Source: Anaerolineales bacterium (GTDB lineage: Bacteria > Chloroflexota > Anaerolineae > Anaerolineales > Villigracilaceae). From it: DNA of 64,000 nucleotides. The position numbers and the translations under genes are program-made. Location: assembly GCA_016927315.1 (NCBI GenBank), contig JAFGMV010000015.1:1-64000 (forward strand), read 5' to 3'. The stretch's first letter is position 1, and the number at the start of each line of letters is the position of its first letter. Below are positions 17,271 through 26,343 of the stretch, piece by piece. The notes beneath the pieces are model-generated. The model was not told the origin of the DNA. It did no database searches and worked only from the letters and a program-made list of their open reading frames with translations.

Positions 17271-18942
17271 TAGATCGCCTGGACAACAATATTCAGTTAC
17301 TGAAAAAACTATCGAAGCCATCGGGTTGACAAACCTGAAGTGGAAACAATCCTTTACCAAACTTGCCCTGCGCGTTGGGACTATTTTGGGACTTGTTATT
17401 GCAATCTCCAGTGGAACACTAGGCAACCAACCAATACGTATTGCTATTTACATCGCTAGTTACCTGCTGATGGGAATTGCCGCATTCACACCTACCCCTT
17501 ACTGGCTCAACGCCAGTGTAACCGCAGGTATCTTTGCAGTTTTAGGATTTGTCTGGCTGGTAGACTATGGAATTTATGGCGGCGCGGTTGCCTTCCTGGT
17601 AGTCTTTACGGTATTGGTAACACTGTTGTTCAATCAGCGCGCAGGAATAACTTCAGGAGGAATAACAGCGCTCTTGATGCTGATACTGGGCGTCTTTATC
17701 GTAAACAGACAAATCCCTCTACAGGCTAAGGGCTTTGAAACTTATTGGGGAGATATGGGCAGTTGGTTCTCATATATCATTTTATTTTTAGTGACAGCCA
17801 TCACGATTAACAGTGTTCTGACCATGGCGTTGAAAGAATACAATGCCATCCTTGAGCGCGCCAAGGCAACTTTTGACGCAATGCTGCAAGAACGAGAAGA
17901 CCTGGAAAAGGTTATGGTTAACCAGCGAGAAGTGCTCAACCGAAAAACAGCCCAACTCGAAACTGCAGCTTATATTACCCGCCAGATTGCTATGGTCCAG
18001 GATTTGAAAACCCTGCTCGAACAGGTCACAAAACTGATATCAGAAGAATTCAATTACTATCATGCTGGCATTTACTTTATCGATACAAAGAATGAATTCT
18101 TCGTTCTCCAGGCAGCTTCGAGCCAGACAGGCATCCAGCTGGTCGATGAAGGATATAAACTGGCGGTGAGCAACAGCGGCATCATTGGGTACCTGATCCT
18201 TAACAAACGTCCACGATTGATCACCAGAGATTTTATGTCCGCAGTCAATGAAAATTGGTTTCCTGACACCCTGTCACAGTTAATGATACCGCTAGTCGTC
18301 CGCGAACAAGTGATCGGTATCATCGATCTGCATTCAACTGCCCCGGGCGCATTTACCGATGAGGACATGGACACACTGCAGACGATTTCTGACCAACTCG
18401 CCATCACAATCGACAATGTTCGCCTGCTGGGCGATAGCCGCTTGATCATTCAACAACTCGAAGCGATTTCCAGTGAACGCACACGTTGGGCCTGGTCTGA
18501 CTACCTGCGTAAACAGAAAAAGGGGTATCGCTATACAGTGCTTGGTATTGAACCCGTATCCAAAGACAATGAGCCAGGCAGGCAGAAAAATGAAGGCAAA
18601 CATCCCAAGTTAGACATCCCTATCTCCCTAAGAGGGCAAACAATCGGTAAGATTATTGTTAATCGAAAGGGGAAGAATTCAGATTGGACAGATAGAGAAT
18701 TGGAATTTACTAGCGAAATCGCGGCACAGATCGGTCTTGCTCTCGAAAACGCACGCCTTTTTGATGAAACTTCCAGACGTGCAGAACGGGAAAGACTGGT
18801 TGGCGAAATTACTTCTAAAATCCGGACAACCACGGATCCAGACAAAATGATTCAAATGGCTTTGGAAGAACTGAAAGGCGCCCTGGGTGTCAGTCAGGTT
18901 GAACTTATTCCACATAAGGTATCCAAAATTCAAGAAGAGTGA
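17257..18942 (+). CDS. Six-TM GAF-domain protein, paralogue of the preceding gene
   Basis: 561 residues with six predicted membrane segments (about 36-190), coiled coil (about 195-235), a full GAF (about 235-405; Y-Y-H-A-G-I-Y-F-I-D), a GAF C-terminal half (about 440-510) and a terminal segment like the beginning of a GAF (S-K-I-R-T-T-T-D-P-D-K-M-I). The domain order is that of the upstream neighbour, but the sequences have diverged. There is no kinase or other output. Its last residues end where a GAF would continue, while the hybrid kinase two genes on begins with the missing half. Confidence 0.82.
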   Translation: MATFDRSPGQQYSVTEKTIEAIGLTNLKWKQSFTKLALRVGTILGLVIAISSGTLGNQPIRIAIYIASYLLMGIAAFTPTPYWLNASVTAGIFAVLGFVWLVDYGIYGGAVAFLVVFTVLVTLLFNQRAGITSGGITALLMLILGVFIVNRQIPLQAKGFETYWGDMGSWFSYIILFLVTAITINSVLTMALKEYNAILERAKATFDAMLQEREDLEKVMVNQREVLNRKTAQLETAAYITRQIAMVQDLKTLLEQVTKLISEEFNYYHAGIYFIDTKNEFFVLQAASSQTGIQLVDEGYKLAVSNSGIIGYLILNKRPRLITRDFMSAVNENWFPDTLSQLMIPLVVREQVIGIIDLHSTAPGAFTDEDMDTLQTISDQLAITIDNVRLLGDSRLIIQQLEAISSERTRWAWSDYLRKQKKGYRYTVLGIEPVSKDNEPGRQKNEGKHPKLDIPISLRGQTIGKIIVNRKGKNSDWTDRELEFTSEIAAQIGLALENARLFDETSRRAERERLVGEITSKIRTTTDPDKMIQMALEELKGALGVSQVELIPHKVSKIQEE

Positions 18943-18992
18943 CTTGTGACCGTTTTAGTAAACACAGATCGTTGGGCCAAAATGAGGCGATT

Positions 18993-19781
18993 ATGACAAC
19001 TTATACAATTGCAGTTTCAAACGAAAAAGGCGGCGTGGCCAAGACAACCACCACATTATCTCTTGGGGCTGCTTTGGCTGAAACAGACAAAAATGTTTTG
19101 TTAATTGATATGGATCCCCAAGCCAACCTGACACTGGCACTGGGGTTGGAACCAGGAGAAGTCACCCAGACATCGGGAGGTATATTGGTTGAATCAATAC
19201 CGCTGATGAGCGCCCGGAAAAAGACAGATGTTCCCAATCTTGATTTGATTCCGTCAAATTTAAAGACTGAAAACGCAGAGCAGTATTTACCAATTCGAAC
19301 CAACTACATATCTACGCTGAGAAATGCCATCTCGGCGGCAATGCCAATCCCATACGACTTTATCCTCATTGACTGTCCACCATCTCTGGGCGCAATTACC
19401 ACCAACGCCTTGGCTGCTTCACAGTTATTGATTATTCCCAGCCAGGCAGAGTATTTCTCTGCATATGCACTACGCAACATGATGGGTATGATCCGACGAG
19501 TACGAGAAGACAGTAATCCGGCTCTGGCCTATAGAATTCTGATTACACTTCTTGACCGGAGGAATCGAACCCACCGCAATATTCACGAACAACTGCAAAC
19601 CACTTTTGGGGATGGGTTGTTCGAAACAGTGATAGAGATAGACACAAAACTCAGAGAAAGCCCAATTGTCGGTCTGCCAATTACCAGCTATAGACCATCC
19701 AGCCGCGGGTCACAACAATACCAAATACTGGCCCAGGAGTTAATAGAATATGTCAAAGAAACACGTCAGCAACCGGCTTGA
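18993..19781 (+). CDS. ParA/Soj-family ATPase
   Basis: 262 residues from the ATG at 18993, which has GAGG six bases upstream; a GTG at 18939 overlapping the previous stop would add 18 residues unlike ParA. The deviant Walker A is E-K-G-G-V-A-K-T-T, followed by L-I-D-M-D-P-Q-A-N-L-T and F-I-L-I-D-C-P-P-S. These features mark the ParA/Soj branch of P-loop ATPases, which position DNA or protein clusters in the cell. There is no parB and no parS-like array, so plasmid or chromosome partition is unlikely. Within a sensor operon it may place the sensor-kinase complex (inference). It overlaps the kinase gene by 32 bases. Confidence 0.88.
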   Translation: MTTYTIAVSNEKGGVAKTTTTLSLGAALAETDKNVLLIDMDPQANLTLALGLEPGEVTQTSGGILVESIPLMSARKKTDVPNLDLIPSNLKTENAEQYLPIRTNYISTLRNAISAAMPIPYDFILIDCPPSLGAITTNALAASQLLIIPSQAEYFSAYALRNMMGMIRRVREDSNPALAYRILITLLDRRNRTHRNIHEQLQTTFGDGLFETVIEIDTKLRESPIVGLPITSYRPSSRGSQQYQILAQELIEYVKETRQQPA

Positions 19782-22700
19782 TAAATTATTTGAAAAAATA
19801 AAAAAAGACGAGAATGCCGTCCCAGCACAACAGGATGGAAAACAACCGCGCATTAAGGTTAAAAAAGAAAGCCCTGTTGCTGTAAAAAAACCGATTCTTG
19901 GAATTGACGGGAAACCGGCGGATATCGCTGTATCTGATAAACGCCAGGTTGTAGAGACCAAGACAGATAGCGGTACGAACGACTCGCCCGCAACCATGGC
20001 GCTCGCTTTTCGAATGGATGATCAGAGTTGGGCTACACTGCGTGTTACTGATGAAACAGCCCCGCGCCCCTGGAATACGGAAGAACAAATGCTGGTCAAA
20101 CAGGTTGCCGATCAGCTTTCTCTGGCGTTGGAAAATGCCCGTCTGTTCCAACAAACCCAGGAAGCACTGGGGCTTACCAAAGAACAGGCCAGGCGCCTTG
20201 GGTTACTGAATAATCTTGCAGCAGAAGTCAGTACTGCTACAAGCAAAGAAGAAATCTATAAAATTGTCAGTAAACAAATATCGAATATTCTTGAAGCCGA
20301 TAGTGCATCCATTACAATGGAAAGCCCGAAAGGCGATTCTGATGAAGTAGTCGCACTTAACGGTATCGATATCCTCCCTATTGGAACAATCCTGCCCCAT
20401 GAAGAAACCATGATTGGAAAATCTATTCGTGGGAAGAGCCTGATTTCGCTGCCCAATGGCGCTGAACAGATGACGGATTACCTGGATGGGAAACAACTTT
20501 ACCAGGAAGGCATCCGGTCAACCCTGGTTTGCCCACTGTACTCTGGACAGCAAATTATTGGCACGTTGAGTATCGGAACCAAAAAAGAAACTGCTTATGA
20601 TGACAACAGCAGGGGGTTAATGACGCAGGTAGCAGCTTTGGTATCTTCTTCACTCGAAAACACAGATCTACTGCAGCAGACACAACAACGCACGAAAGAC
20701 CTGGCTGTTTTGAACGAGATGGGCAACGCTTTGACATCGCTGCTGATTGTTGATGAAATCCTCAACAATGTGTATCTATACGCTTCACAATTGTTGGATA
20801 CTTCTAATTTTTATATTGCTTTATACAATAAAAGCCTCAAAGAAACCTCTTTTCCATTATTCGTTGAGAAAAGCAAGAAACAAAACAGAAAACCAAGACA
20901 AAACGGAAATGGGTTTACAGAGGTTGTTATTCGATCTCACAAAACGCTTCTAATTGAAGACAACATACAAGAAATAGCCAAAGAACTGAATGCCAACCAT
21001 GCAAACATCGGGGCAAAATCATGGTTAGGAGTTCCAATGATGGTTGGTAATGAGGCGATGGGTGTTATTGGGGTACAAAATTATGAACGCTCCTATGCAT
21101 TTGACAGCCGAAGCCAGGGTTTGCTGGAAGCAATTGCCAGCCAATCCGCTATCGCCATTCAAAATGCATTATCCTTCCAGGAAGCACGACATCGTTCTGA
21201 AGAGTTGCTGACAGCGGCTGATGTTTCACAGGCAGTATCCGCCATTCTCAGCCTTGACGAATTGCTGCCCCAATCTGTAGAACTCATCCACCAGCGTTTT
21301 GACCTGTATTACGCTGGTATTTTCCTCCTGGATAATAAAGGAGAATATGCAGTTTTGAGAGCCGGCACAGGTGAACCAGGCAAGAAGATGCTGCAAGCGG
21401 GACACAAACTTGCCGTCAACGAAGAATCCATGATCGGCTGGTGTATCCAGCATTCCAAGGCGCGTATCGCCTTGGATGTTGGTGAAGATGCGGTACGCTT
21501 TGAAAATCCGAATCTTCCCGATACCCACTCTGAATTAGCCCTGCCACTGATTGCACGAGGTAATGTTCTGGGCGCCATGACCATTCAAAGCGCAAAAGCA
21601 GCTGCTTTTGACAATGAGAACATTGCTGTTCTACAAACCATGGCAAACCAGATCGCCAACTCCATTCAGAACGCGATTTTCTTCCAGGAAATCGAACAAC
21701 GGCGGGAAACCGTAGCGTTCATCAACAGGGTGGTTTCAGAGATCACCAACGCAGAAAGTGTTGAACAAGCACTGCGCACCGTTCTGGAAGAACTGTTAAT
21801 CGTCTCTCCCGCCAGCCAGGGGACAGTCTTCTTGCTGGATGAAAAGGAAGAAGAACTGGTCGCTGCAATCAGTTTAAACGAATTCGGAGAACAACTCCTT
21901 TCCCCAACGGACATTGGAGAAGAAGGCTCCCCGATTCCAACGCTGAAACTCTCTGACAACCCACTCTTTAAACAGGTTGTTCAGACGAAAAACCTGTTGC
22001 TGATAAACGAGGCGGCCAACAGCCCAATGGCTCCTGAAGCTGTCAAGGAACAACTCAAAGAAACTGGCATTGAAAGCCTGGCAATCTTGCCGATTATCGT
22101 AAACCAACAAGTTGCTGGCGTTATGAACCTTAATATAACCAATGAAGGAGGGGGGTTCAACGAGCAACAGATCAACCTGGCAATCACTGTACTGTCAGAA
22201 GCGACCAGCTTTATCGAACGCTTGAGAGCCCAGGAAGCCATTGCCCAAAGTGAAGAGCACATGCGCTCCCTGGTTGAAAATGCGCCAGAGGCCATTATCA
22301 TTATCAATACTGAAACAGGAAAATTTTCAAATCCAAATGGAAATGCCCTGCGCCTGTATGGCCTGTCAAGTGAGGAAATCAACAAGGTTGGCCCTGCAGA
22401 CATGAGCCCATATCACCAGCCTGATGGCCGTAAATCGGTAGAGGTTGCCAATGAAAAACTTAAACTGGCAATGGAAAGCGATACCCCGGTTGTCTTTGAA
22501 TGGGTTACCAGAAGTGAACCGGGAGATCTAATCCCCTGCGAAATCCGATTGGTCAAACTGCCTGGAGAAGAAAATCAAATTCGTGCAACAGTAACAGATA
22601 TCAGCGAGCGAAAGAAGGCTGAAGAAGCGCTACAGCGACAAAATGAATACCTGGCTGGTTCTGCAGAAGTCGCCCGGCTGGTCACCTCCACACTGGACAT

Positions 22701-24639
22701 GGATACACTTTTCTCCAGAACAGTGAACCTGGTGTGCGAACAATTCGGGTTCTACCATGCCGCCATCTTTATCATCGACGATACCGGTTACAATGCAGTA
22801 CTGAAGGAAGCCACTGGTGAGGCGGGAGAGAAGATGAAACAAGACCGGCATGCCCTGGCTGTTGGATCTAAATCGACCATCGGAACCGCGACCTCCAGCG
22901 GGAAACCGGTTATCGTCAACAACACAGCCCTTGATCCAGCCCACCAGACCAACCCGCTCCTGCCCGAAACTCGTGCTGAAGCCGCTTTCCCTCTGAAAGT
23001 TGGCGATCGACTTATCGGCGCCCTGGATATTCAAGCGACAGATGTCGAGGCGTTTACTGAGGATGATATCTCTGTTATCCAGACCATGGCCGATCAAATC
23101 GCAATTGCAATTGAAAATGCTCGATCTTATGACCTGGCACAGCAAGCCATCGAAGAAATGCGCGAGCTGGATAGTATAAAAAGCCAGTTCCTGGCAAACA
23201 TGAGCCATGAACTGCGAACTCCTTTGAACTCAATTATCGGTTTTTCCAGGGTAATTCTTAAAGGCATCGATGGTCCAATAACAGAACTACAGCAGCAAGA
23301 CCTGAACGCGATTTACAATTCGGGGCAGCATTTACTCGGTCTGATCAATGATATCCTCGATCTATCCAAGATCGAAGCCGGGAAGATGGAACTCGCCTTC
23401 GAAGAAATTAACCTCACCGACATCATCAACAGCGTTCTGTCATCCGCCACTGGCCTGATCAAAGACAAACCGATAAAGCTGATACGTAAATTGGCAGATG
23501 GCCTTCCACCTGTTCAGGCAGACAGTATGCGAGTGAGACAGATCCTTTTGAATCTGATCTCCAATGCTGCCAAATTCACCGAAGAAGGCGCCATCACAGT
23601 TGAAACTGCCCTGAAGATCAATTCGCTTGGACAGAAAGAGATCATGGTCAGTGTAACCGATACCGGACCCGGCATCTCCCAGGAAGATCAAAAGAAACTG
23701 TTCCAGGCATTTTCCCAGGTGGACTCATCCCCGACCCGCAAGACCGGTGGAACCGGTCTTGGGCTCGCTATTTCTCACCAGTTGGTCCAGCTACATGGCG
23801 GCAACATTGGCACTCACAGTACAGTAGGGAAAGGGAGTACTTTTTACTTCACTCTGCCGATTAAGAAAGAAAACCCACAAACTACCGGCAGCGGCAGCAA
23901 TAAGGTCATTCTTGCAATTGACGATGACCCTCAAGTAATTGAATTATACGAACGCTATCTACAACCCCAAGGGTACCAGGTGATCTCCTTGACCGATCCA
24001 ACCCTGGCCAGGGAGAAAGTCGCAAAATTAAAGCCATATGCTGTCACCCTGGATATCATGATGCCCGGACGAGATGGCTGGCAGGTTATGCAAGAACTTA
24101 AATCCGATCCAGAAACCCGGAAGACACCGATAATCATTTGTAGCATTGTTGAAGAAGAAGAAAAAGGTTTCAGCTTAGGAGCAGCAGATTATCTGGTCAA
24201 ACCAGTTATGGAAGAAGAACTGGTAAATTCTATTCACCGGGTAAACGGTGGCGGCTCTATCAATGAAGTGATGATCATCGATGATGACCCAGATGATCTC
24301 CGTTTGCTAGGAAAAATGCTTTCAGACAACGGTAAATACAAACCTGTAATGATTGAAGGCGGCGTGAAAGGGTGGGACGCCATCCAAAAAAACACTCCCC
24401 AGGCGATTATCCTGGATCTATTCATGCCAGATCTGAATGGGTTCACAATCCTTGAAAATTTGCGAACGACGCCTGCACTAAAAGATATTCCTATCATCGT
24501 TCTCAGCGGTGCAGAACTGACAAAAACACAGCAGGAGCAACTTCAAAAACTTGGGCAAAGGTTAATCGAAAAAGGATCTCTCCAGCAAGAAGAAATCCTT
24601 GAAATACTTGAACGATCCCTCAAACATGTCAACGCTTAG
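19750..24639 (+). CDS. Hybrid histidine kinase with GAF/PAS sensors and two receivers
   Basis: 1629 residues, soluble. Layout: basic disordered N terminus (1-75); C-terminal half of a GAF (about 85-140); GAFs at about 140-315, 315-480, 480-650, 655-830; PAS about 833-955; GAF about 963-1130; HisKA with H1153 in M-S-H-E-L-R-T-P; HATPase about 1255-1370 (N-L-I-S-N-A-A-K-F, D-T-G-P-G-I-S, G-G-T-G-L-G-L-A); receiver 1 about 1385-1500 (D1435); receiver 2 about 1504-1628 (D1556). It is the only kinase in the operon and so the likely phosphate source for the two receivers upstream and the receiver fused to the enzyme downstream. GGAG precedes the ATG. Confidence 0.92.
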   Translation: MSKKHVSNRLDKLFEKIKKDENAVPAQQDGKQPRIKVKKESPVAVKKPILGIDGKPADIAVSDKRQVVETKTDSGTNDSPATMALAFRMDDQSWATLRVTDETAPRPWNTEEQMLVKQVADQLSLALENARLFQQTQEALGLTKEQARRLGLLNNLAAEVSTATSKEEIYKIVSKQISNILEADSASITMESPKGDSDEVVALNGIDILPIGTILPHEETMIGKSIRGKSLISLPNGAEQMTDYLDGKQLYQEGIRSTLVCPLYSGQQIIGTLSIGTKKETAYDDNSRGLMTQVAALVSSSLENTDLLQQTQQRTKDLAVLNEMGNALTSLLIVDEILNNVYLYASQLLDTSNFYIALYNKSLKETSFPLFVEKSKKQNRKPRQNGNGFTEVVIRSHKTLLIEDNIQEIAKELNANHANIGAKSWLGVPMMVGNEAMGVIGVQNYERSYAFDSRSQGLLEAIASQSAIAIQNALSFQEARHRSEELLTAADVSQAVSAILSLDELLPQSVELIHQRFDLYYAGIFLLDNKGEYAVLRAGTGEPGKKMLQAGHKLAVNEESMIGWCIQHSKARIALDVGEDAVRFENPNLPDTHSELALPLIARGNVLGAMTIQSAKAAAFDNENIAVLQTMANQIANSIQNAIFFQEIEQRRETVAFINRVVSEITNAESVEQALRTVLEELLIVSPASQGTVFLLDEKEEELVAAISLNEFGEQLLSPTDIGEEGSPIPTLKLSDNPLFKQVVQTKNLLLINEAANSPMAPEAVKEQLKETGIESLAILPIIVNQQVAGVMNLNITNEGGGFNEQQINLAITVLSEATSFIERLRAQEAIAQSEEHMRSLVENAPEAIIIINTETGKFSNPNGNALRLYGLSSEEINKVGPADMSPYHQPDGRKSVEVANEKLKLAMESDTPVVFEWVTRSEPGDLIPCEIRLVKLPGEENQIRATVTDISERKKAEEALQRQNEYLAGSAEVARLVTSTLDMDTLFSRTVNLVCEQFGFYHAAIFIIDDTGYNAVLKEATGEAGEKMKQDRHALAVGSKSTIGTATSSGKPVIVNNTALDPAHQTNPLLPETRAEAAFPLKVGDRLIGALDIQATDVEAFTEDDISVIQTMADQIAIAIENARSYDLAQQAIEEMRELDSIKSQFLANMSHELRTPLNSIIGFSRVILKGIDGPITELQQQDLNAIYNSGQHLLGLINDILDLSKIEAGKMELAFEEINLTDIINSVLSSATGLIKDKPIKLIRKLADGLPPVQADSMRVRQILLNLISNAAKFTEEGAITVETALKINSLGQKEIMVSVTDTGPGISQEDQKKLFQAFSQVDSSPTRKTGGTGLGLAISHQLVQLHGGNIGTHSTVGKGSTFYFTLPIKKENPQTTGSGSNKVILAIDDDPQVIELYERYLQPQGYQVISLTDPTLAREKVAKLKPYAVTLDIMMPGRDGWQVMQELKSDPETRKTPIIICSIVEEEEKGFSLGAADYLVKPVMEEELVNSIHRVNGGGSINEVMIIDDDPDDLRLLGKMLSDNGKYKPVMIEGGVKGWDAIQKNTPQAIILDLFMPDLNGFTILENLRTTPALKDIPIIVLSGAELTKTQQEQLQKLGQRLIEKGSLQQEEILEILERSLKHVNA

Positions 24640-24661
24640 GCTTTACGGGTAAAGATACAAA

Positions 24662-26341
24662 ATGACTTCCTTTGCAATCAAATGCCTGGATTGTGGCCAC
24701 ACGACGCCCTACTTTCCATCTTCAGCAAATTGTCCGCGCTGCAACAGCATGTGGCGCCAGGCCGTCTATGACTATGACAGCATTGCTGAAAAGCTCCCGG
24801 CTCAGTTAGCCAAACGCCCATTTGATCTATGGCGTTATCGAGAGTTGCTGCCTGTGCGGAATCCAAATATGAGTATCAGCATGGGCGAAGGCGGAACGCC
24901 TCTGATCCGGGCCATAAACCTGGGGATGATGCTCGGATGCCCAAATATCTATATTAAGGATGAGCGCCAGGGCCCGACCAATTCTTTCAAAGATCGACAG
25001 GCAGCCATCACAATCGCTGCATTAAAAGAAGCCGGGATTACAGAACTTGTGGCAGCCTCCACCGGGAATGTCGCCATTTCCTATTCAGCGTATGCAGCCC
25101 GTGCGGGTATCAAGTTGTGGGCATTTGTAACCAGCCTTGTACCCGCTGTCAAGATGCGCGAAATTGCGCTGTATGGAAGTCAGGTTGTTAAAGTTACGGG
25201 ATCATACGATCAGGTTAAAAAGGTCGCTGAGGAATTTGCAAACCAACGGAATATATATCTTGACCGCGGTGCGCGCACGATTACCTCCATCGAAGCCATG
25301 AAAACGCTGGCTTTCGAAATTTGTGAACAACTCACTTCCATACTTGGGCACAAAACCAGCAATGGGAACGGGAATAAAAAAATCTGGAACTCCCCGGACT
25401 GGTATATTCAAGCCGTGAGTGGTGGAATGGGCCCATTGGGGTTCGCCAAAGGGTTTCATGAAATGAAGTTGATGGGGTTGGTGAACGATATGCCTGCACT
25501 TGCTGCCATCCAGGCAGAAGGATGCGCCCCAATGGTTGAGAGTTGGAAAAAAGGACTCGAAACGGCTATCCCGGTTGTTTCCCCTCGTACTCATATCGAG
25601 ACCCTGGCAACAGGCGACCCCGGGCGTACCTATGCCCTGTTACGACACGAAATCGATGAATCGAACGGTGTCTTCGAAAGCGTAACCGACGAAGAGGCCT
25701 TCAGGGCAATGCATGTAATTGCCAAAATGGAAGGAATCTCGATCGAATCGGCCGCCGGAGTAGCGTTTGCCGGACTATTCAAACTCATTCGGGCAGGGGT
25801 CATTCAACCTGATGACACGATTGTGGTCAACTGCAGCGGGCACACCATGCCAGCCGAACAATTTATCCTTGGAGACGGGTGGTCCAGTGAAGTTGAACTT
25901 TCAGAACGCGCCAGGGAGGCGACTCCACAAGATGGACTGCTGGCTGCCCTGAATCGAATTGCCCCGGATAGATTTCCCCGCATCATTATCGTCGACGACA
26001 GCGCCGAAGTACGCAGGCTCATCCGGCGGATACTCCAATCACAAGGAAATTTTGAGATATCAGAAGCCAGCAATGGCCTTCAGGCAATCGAGATGATCCA
26101 GAAAGAGCCGCCCGACCTGATCGTTCTGGATTTGATGATGCCGGAAATGGATGGTTTTTCCGTCCTGGATGTTCTGAAGAATGAACCCGAAACTGCCCAG
26201 ATACCGGTTATCGTCGCCACTGCAAAAGAACTCACCACTGATGAAAAAAGCCGGCTGCATGGACAGATACAGTCGTTGATGCAAAAAGGAGATTTTCTAA
26301 ACGACGAATTCCTGGATGAAGTTCGGAGTTTGATCCGCTAA
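24662..26341 (+). CDS. Threonine synthase-like PLP enzyme fused to a receiver domain
   Basis: 559 residues. N-terminal zinc-ribbon cysteines C8, C11, C24, C27; then a fold-type II PLP domain to about residue 420 with the PLP lysine K110 (T-N-S-F-K-D-R) and the phosphate loop S-T-G-N-V-A. This matches threonine synthase, which converts O-phosphohomoserine to threonine. Residues about 437-559 form a receiver domain with phosphoacceptor D490 (L-D-L-M-M-P-E-M-D-G). Such a fusion is unusual: it suggests that activity, or a moonlighting regulatory role, is controlled by phosphorylation from the hybrid kinase encoded 22 bases upstream. The enzyme part appears intact. Whether it makes threonine or a related amino acid cannot be told. 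Confidence 0.88.
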   Translation: MTSFAIKCLDCGHTTPYFPSSANCPRCNSMWRQAVYDYDSIAEKLPAQLAKRPFDLWRYRELLPVRNPNMSISMGEGGTPLIRAINLGMMLGCPNIYIKDERQGPTNSFKDRQAAITIAALKEAGITELVAASTGNVAISYSAYAARAGIKLWAFVTSLVPAVKMREIALYGSQVVKVTGSYDQVKKVAEEFANQRNIYLDRGARTITSIEAMKTLAFEICEQLTSILGHKTSNGNGNKKIWNSPDWYIQAVSGGMGPLGFAKGFHEMKLMGLVNDMPALAAIQAEGCAPMVESWKKGLETAIPVVSPRTHIETLATGDPGRTYALLRHEIDESNGVFESVTDEEAFRAMHVIAKMEGISIESAAGVAFAGLFKLIRAGVIQPDDTIVVNCSGHTMPAEQFILGDGWSSEVELSERAREATPQDGLLAALNRIAPDRFPRIIIVDDSAEVRRLIRRILQSQGNFEISEASNGLQAIEMIQKEPPDLIVLDLMMPEMDGFSVLDVLKNEPETAQIPVIVATAKELTTDEKSRLHGQIQSLMQKGDFLNDEFLDEVRSLIR

Positions 26342-26343
26342 TT

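Noticed and set aside
18993-19781. ParA gene as a sign of a plasmid or integrated plasmid
   Set aside because: No parB, replication gene or parS-like sites; it is embedded and overlapped within a chromosomal signalling operon.
22630-23208. 192-codon minus-strand ORF
   Set aside because: Antisense to GAF and HisKA coding sequence of the hybrid kinase; composition is that of a shadow frame.
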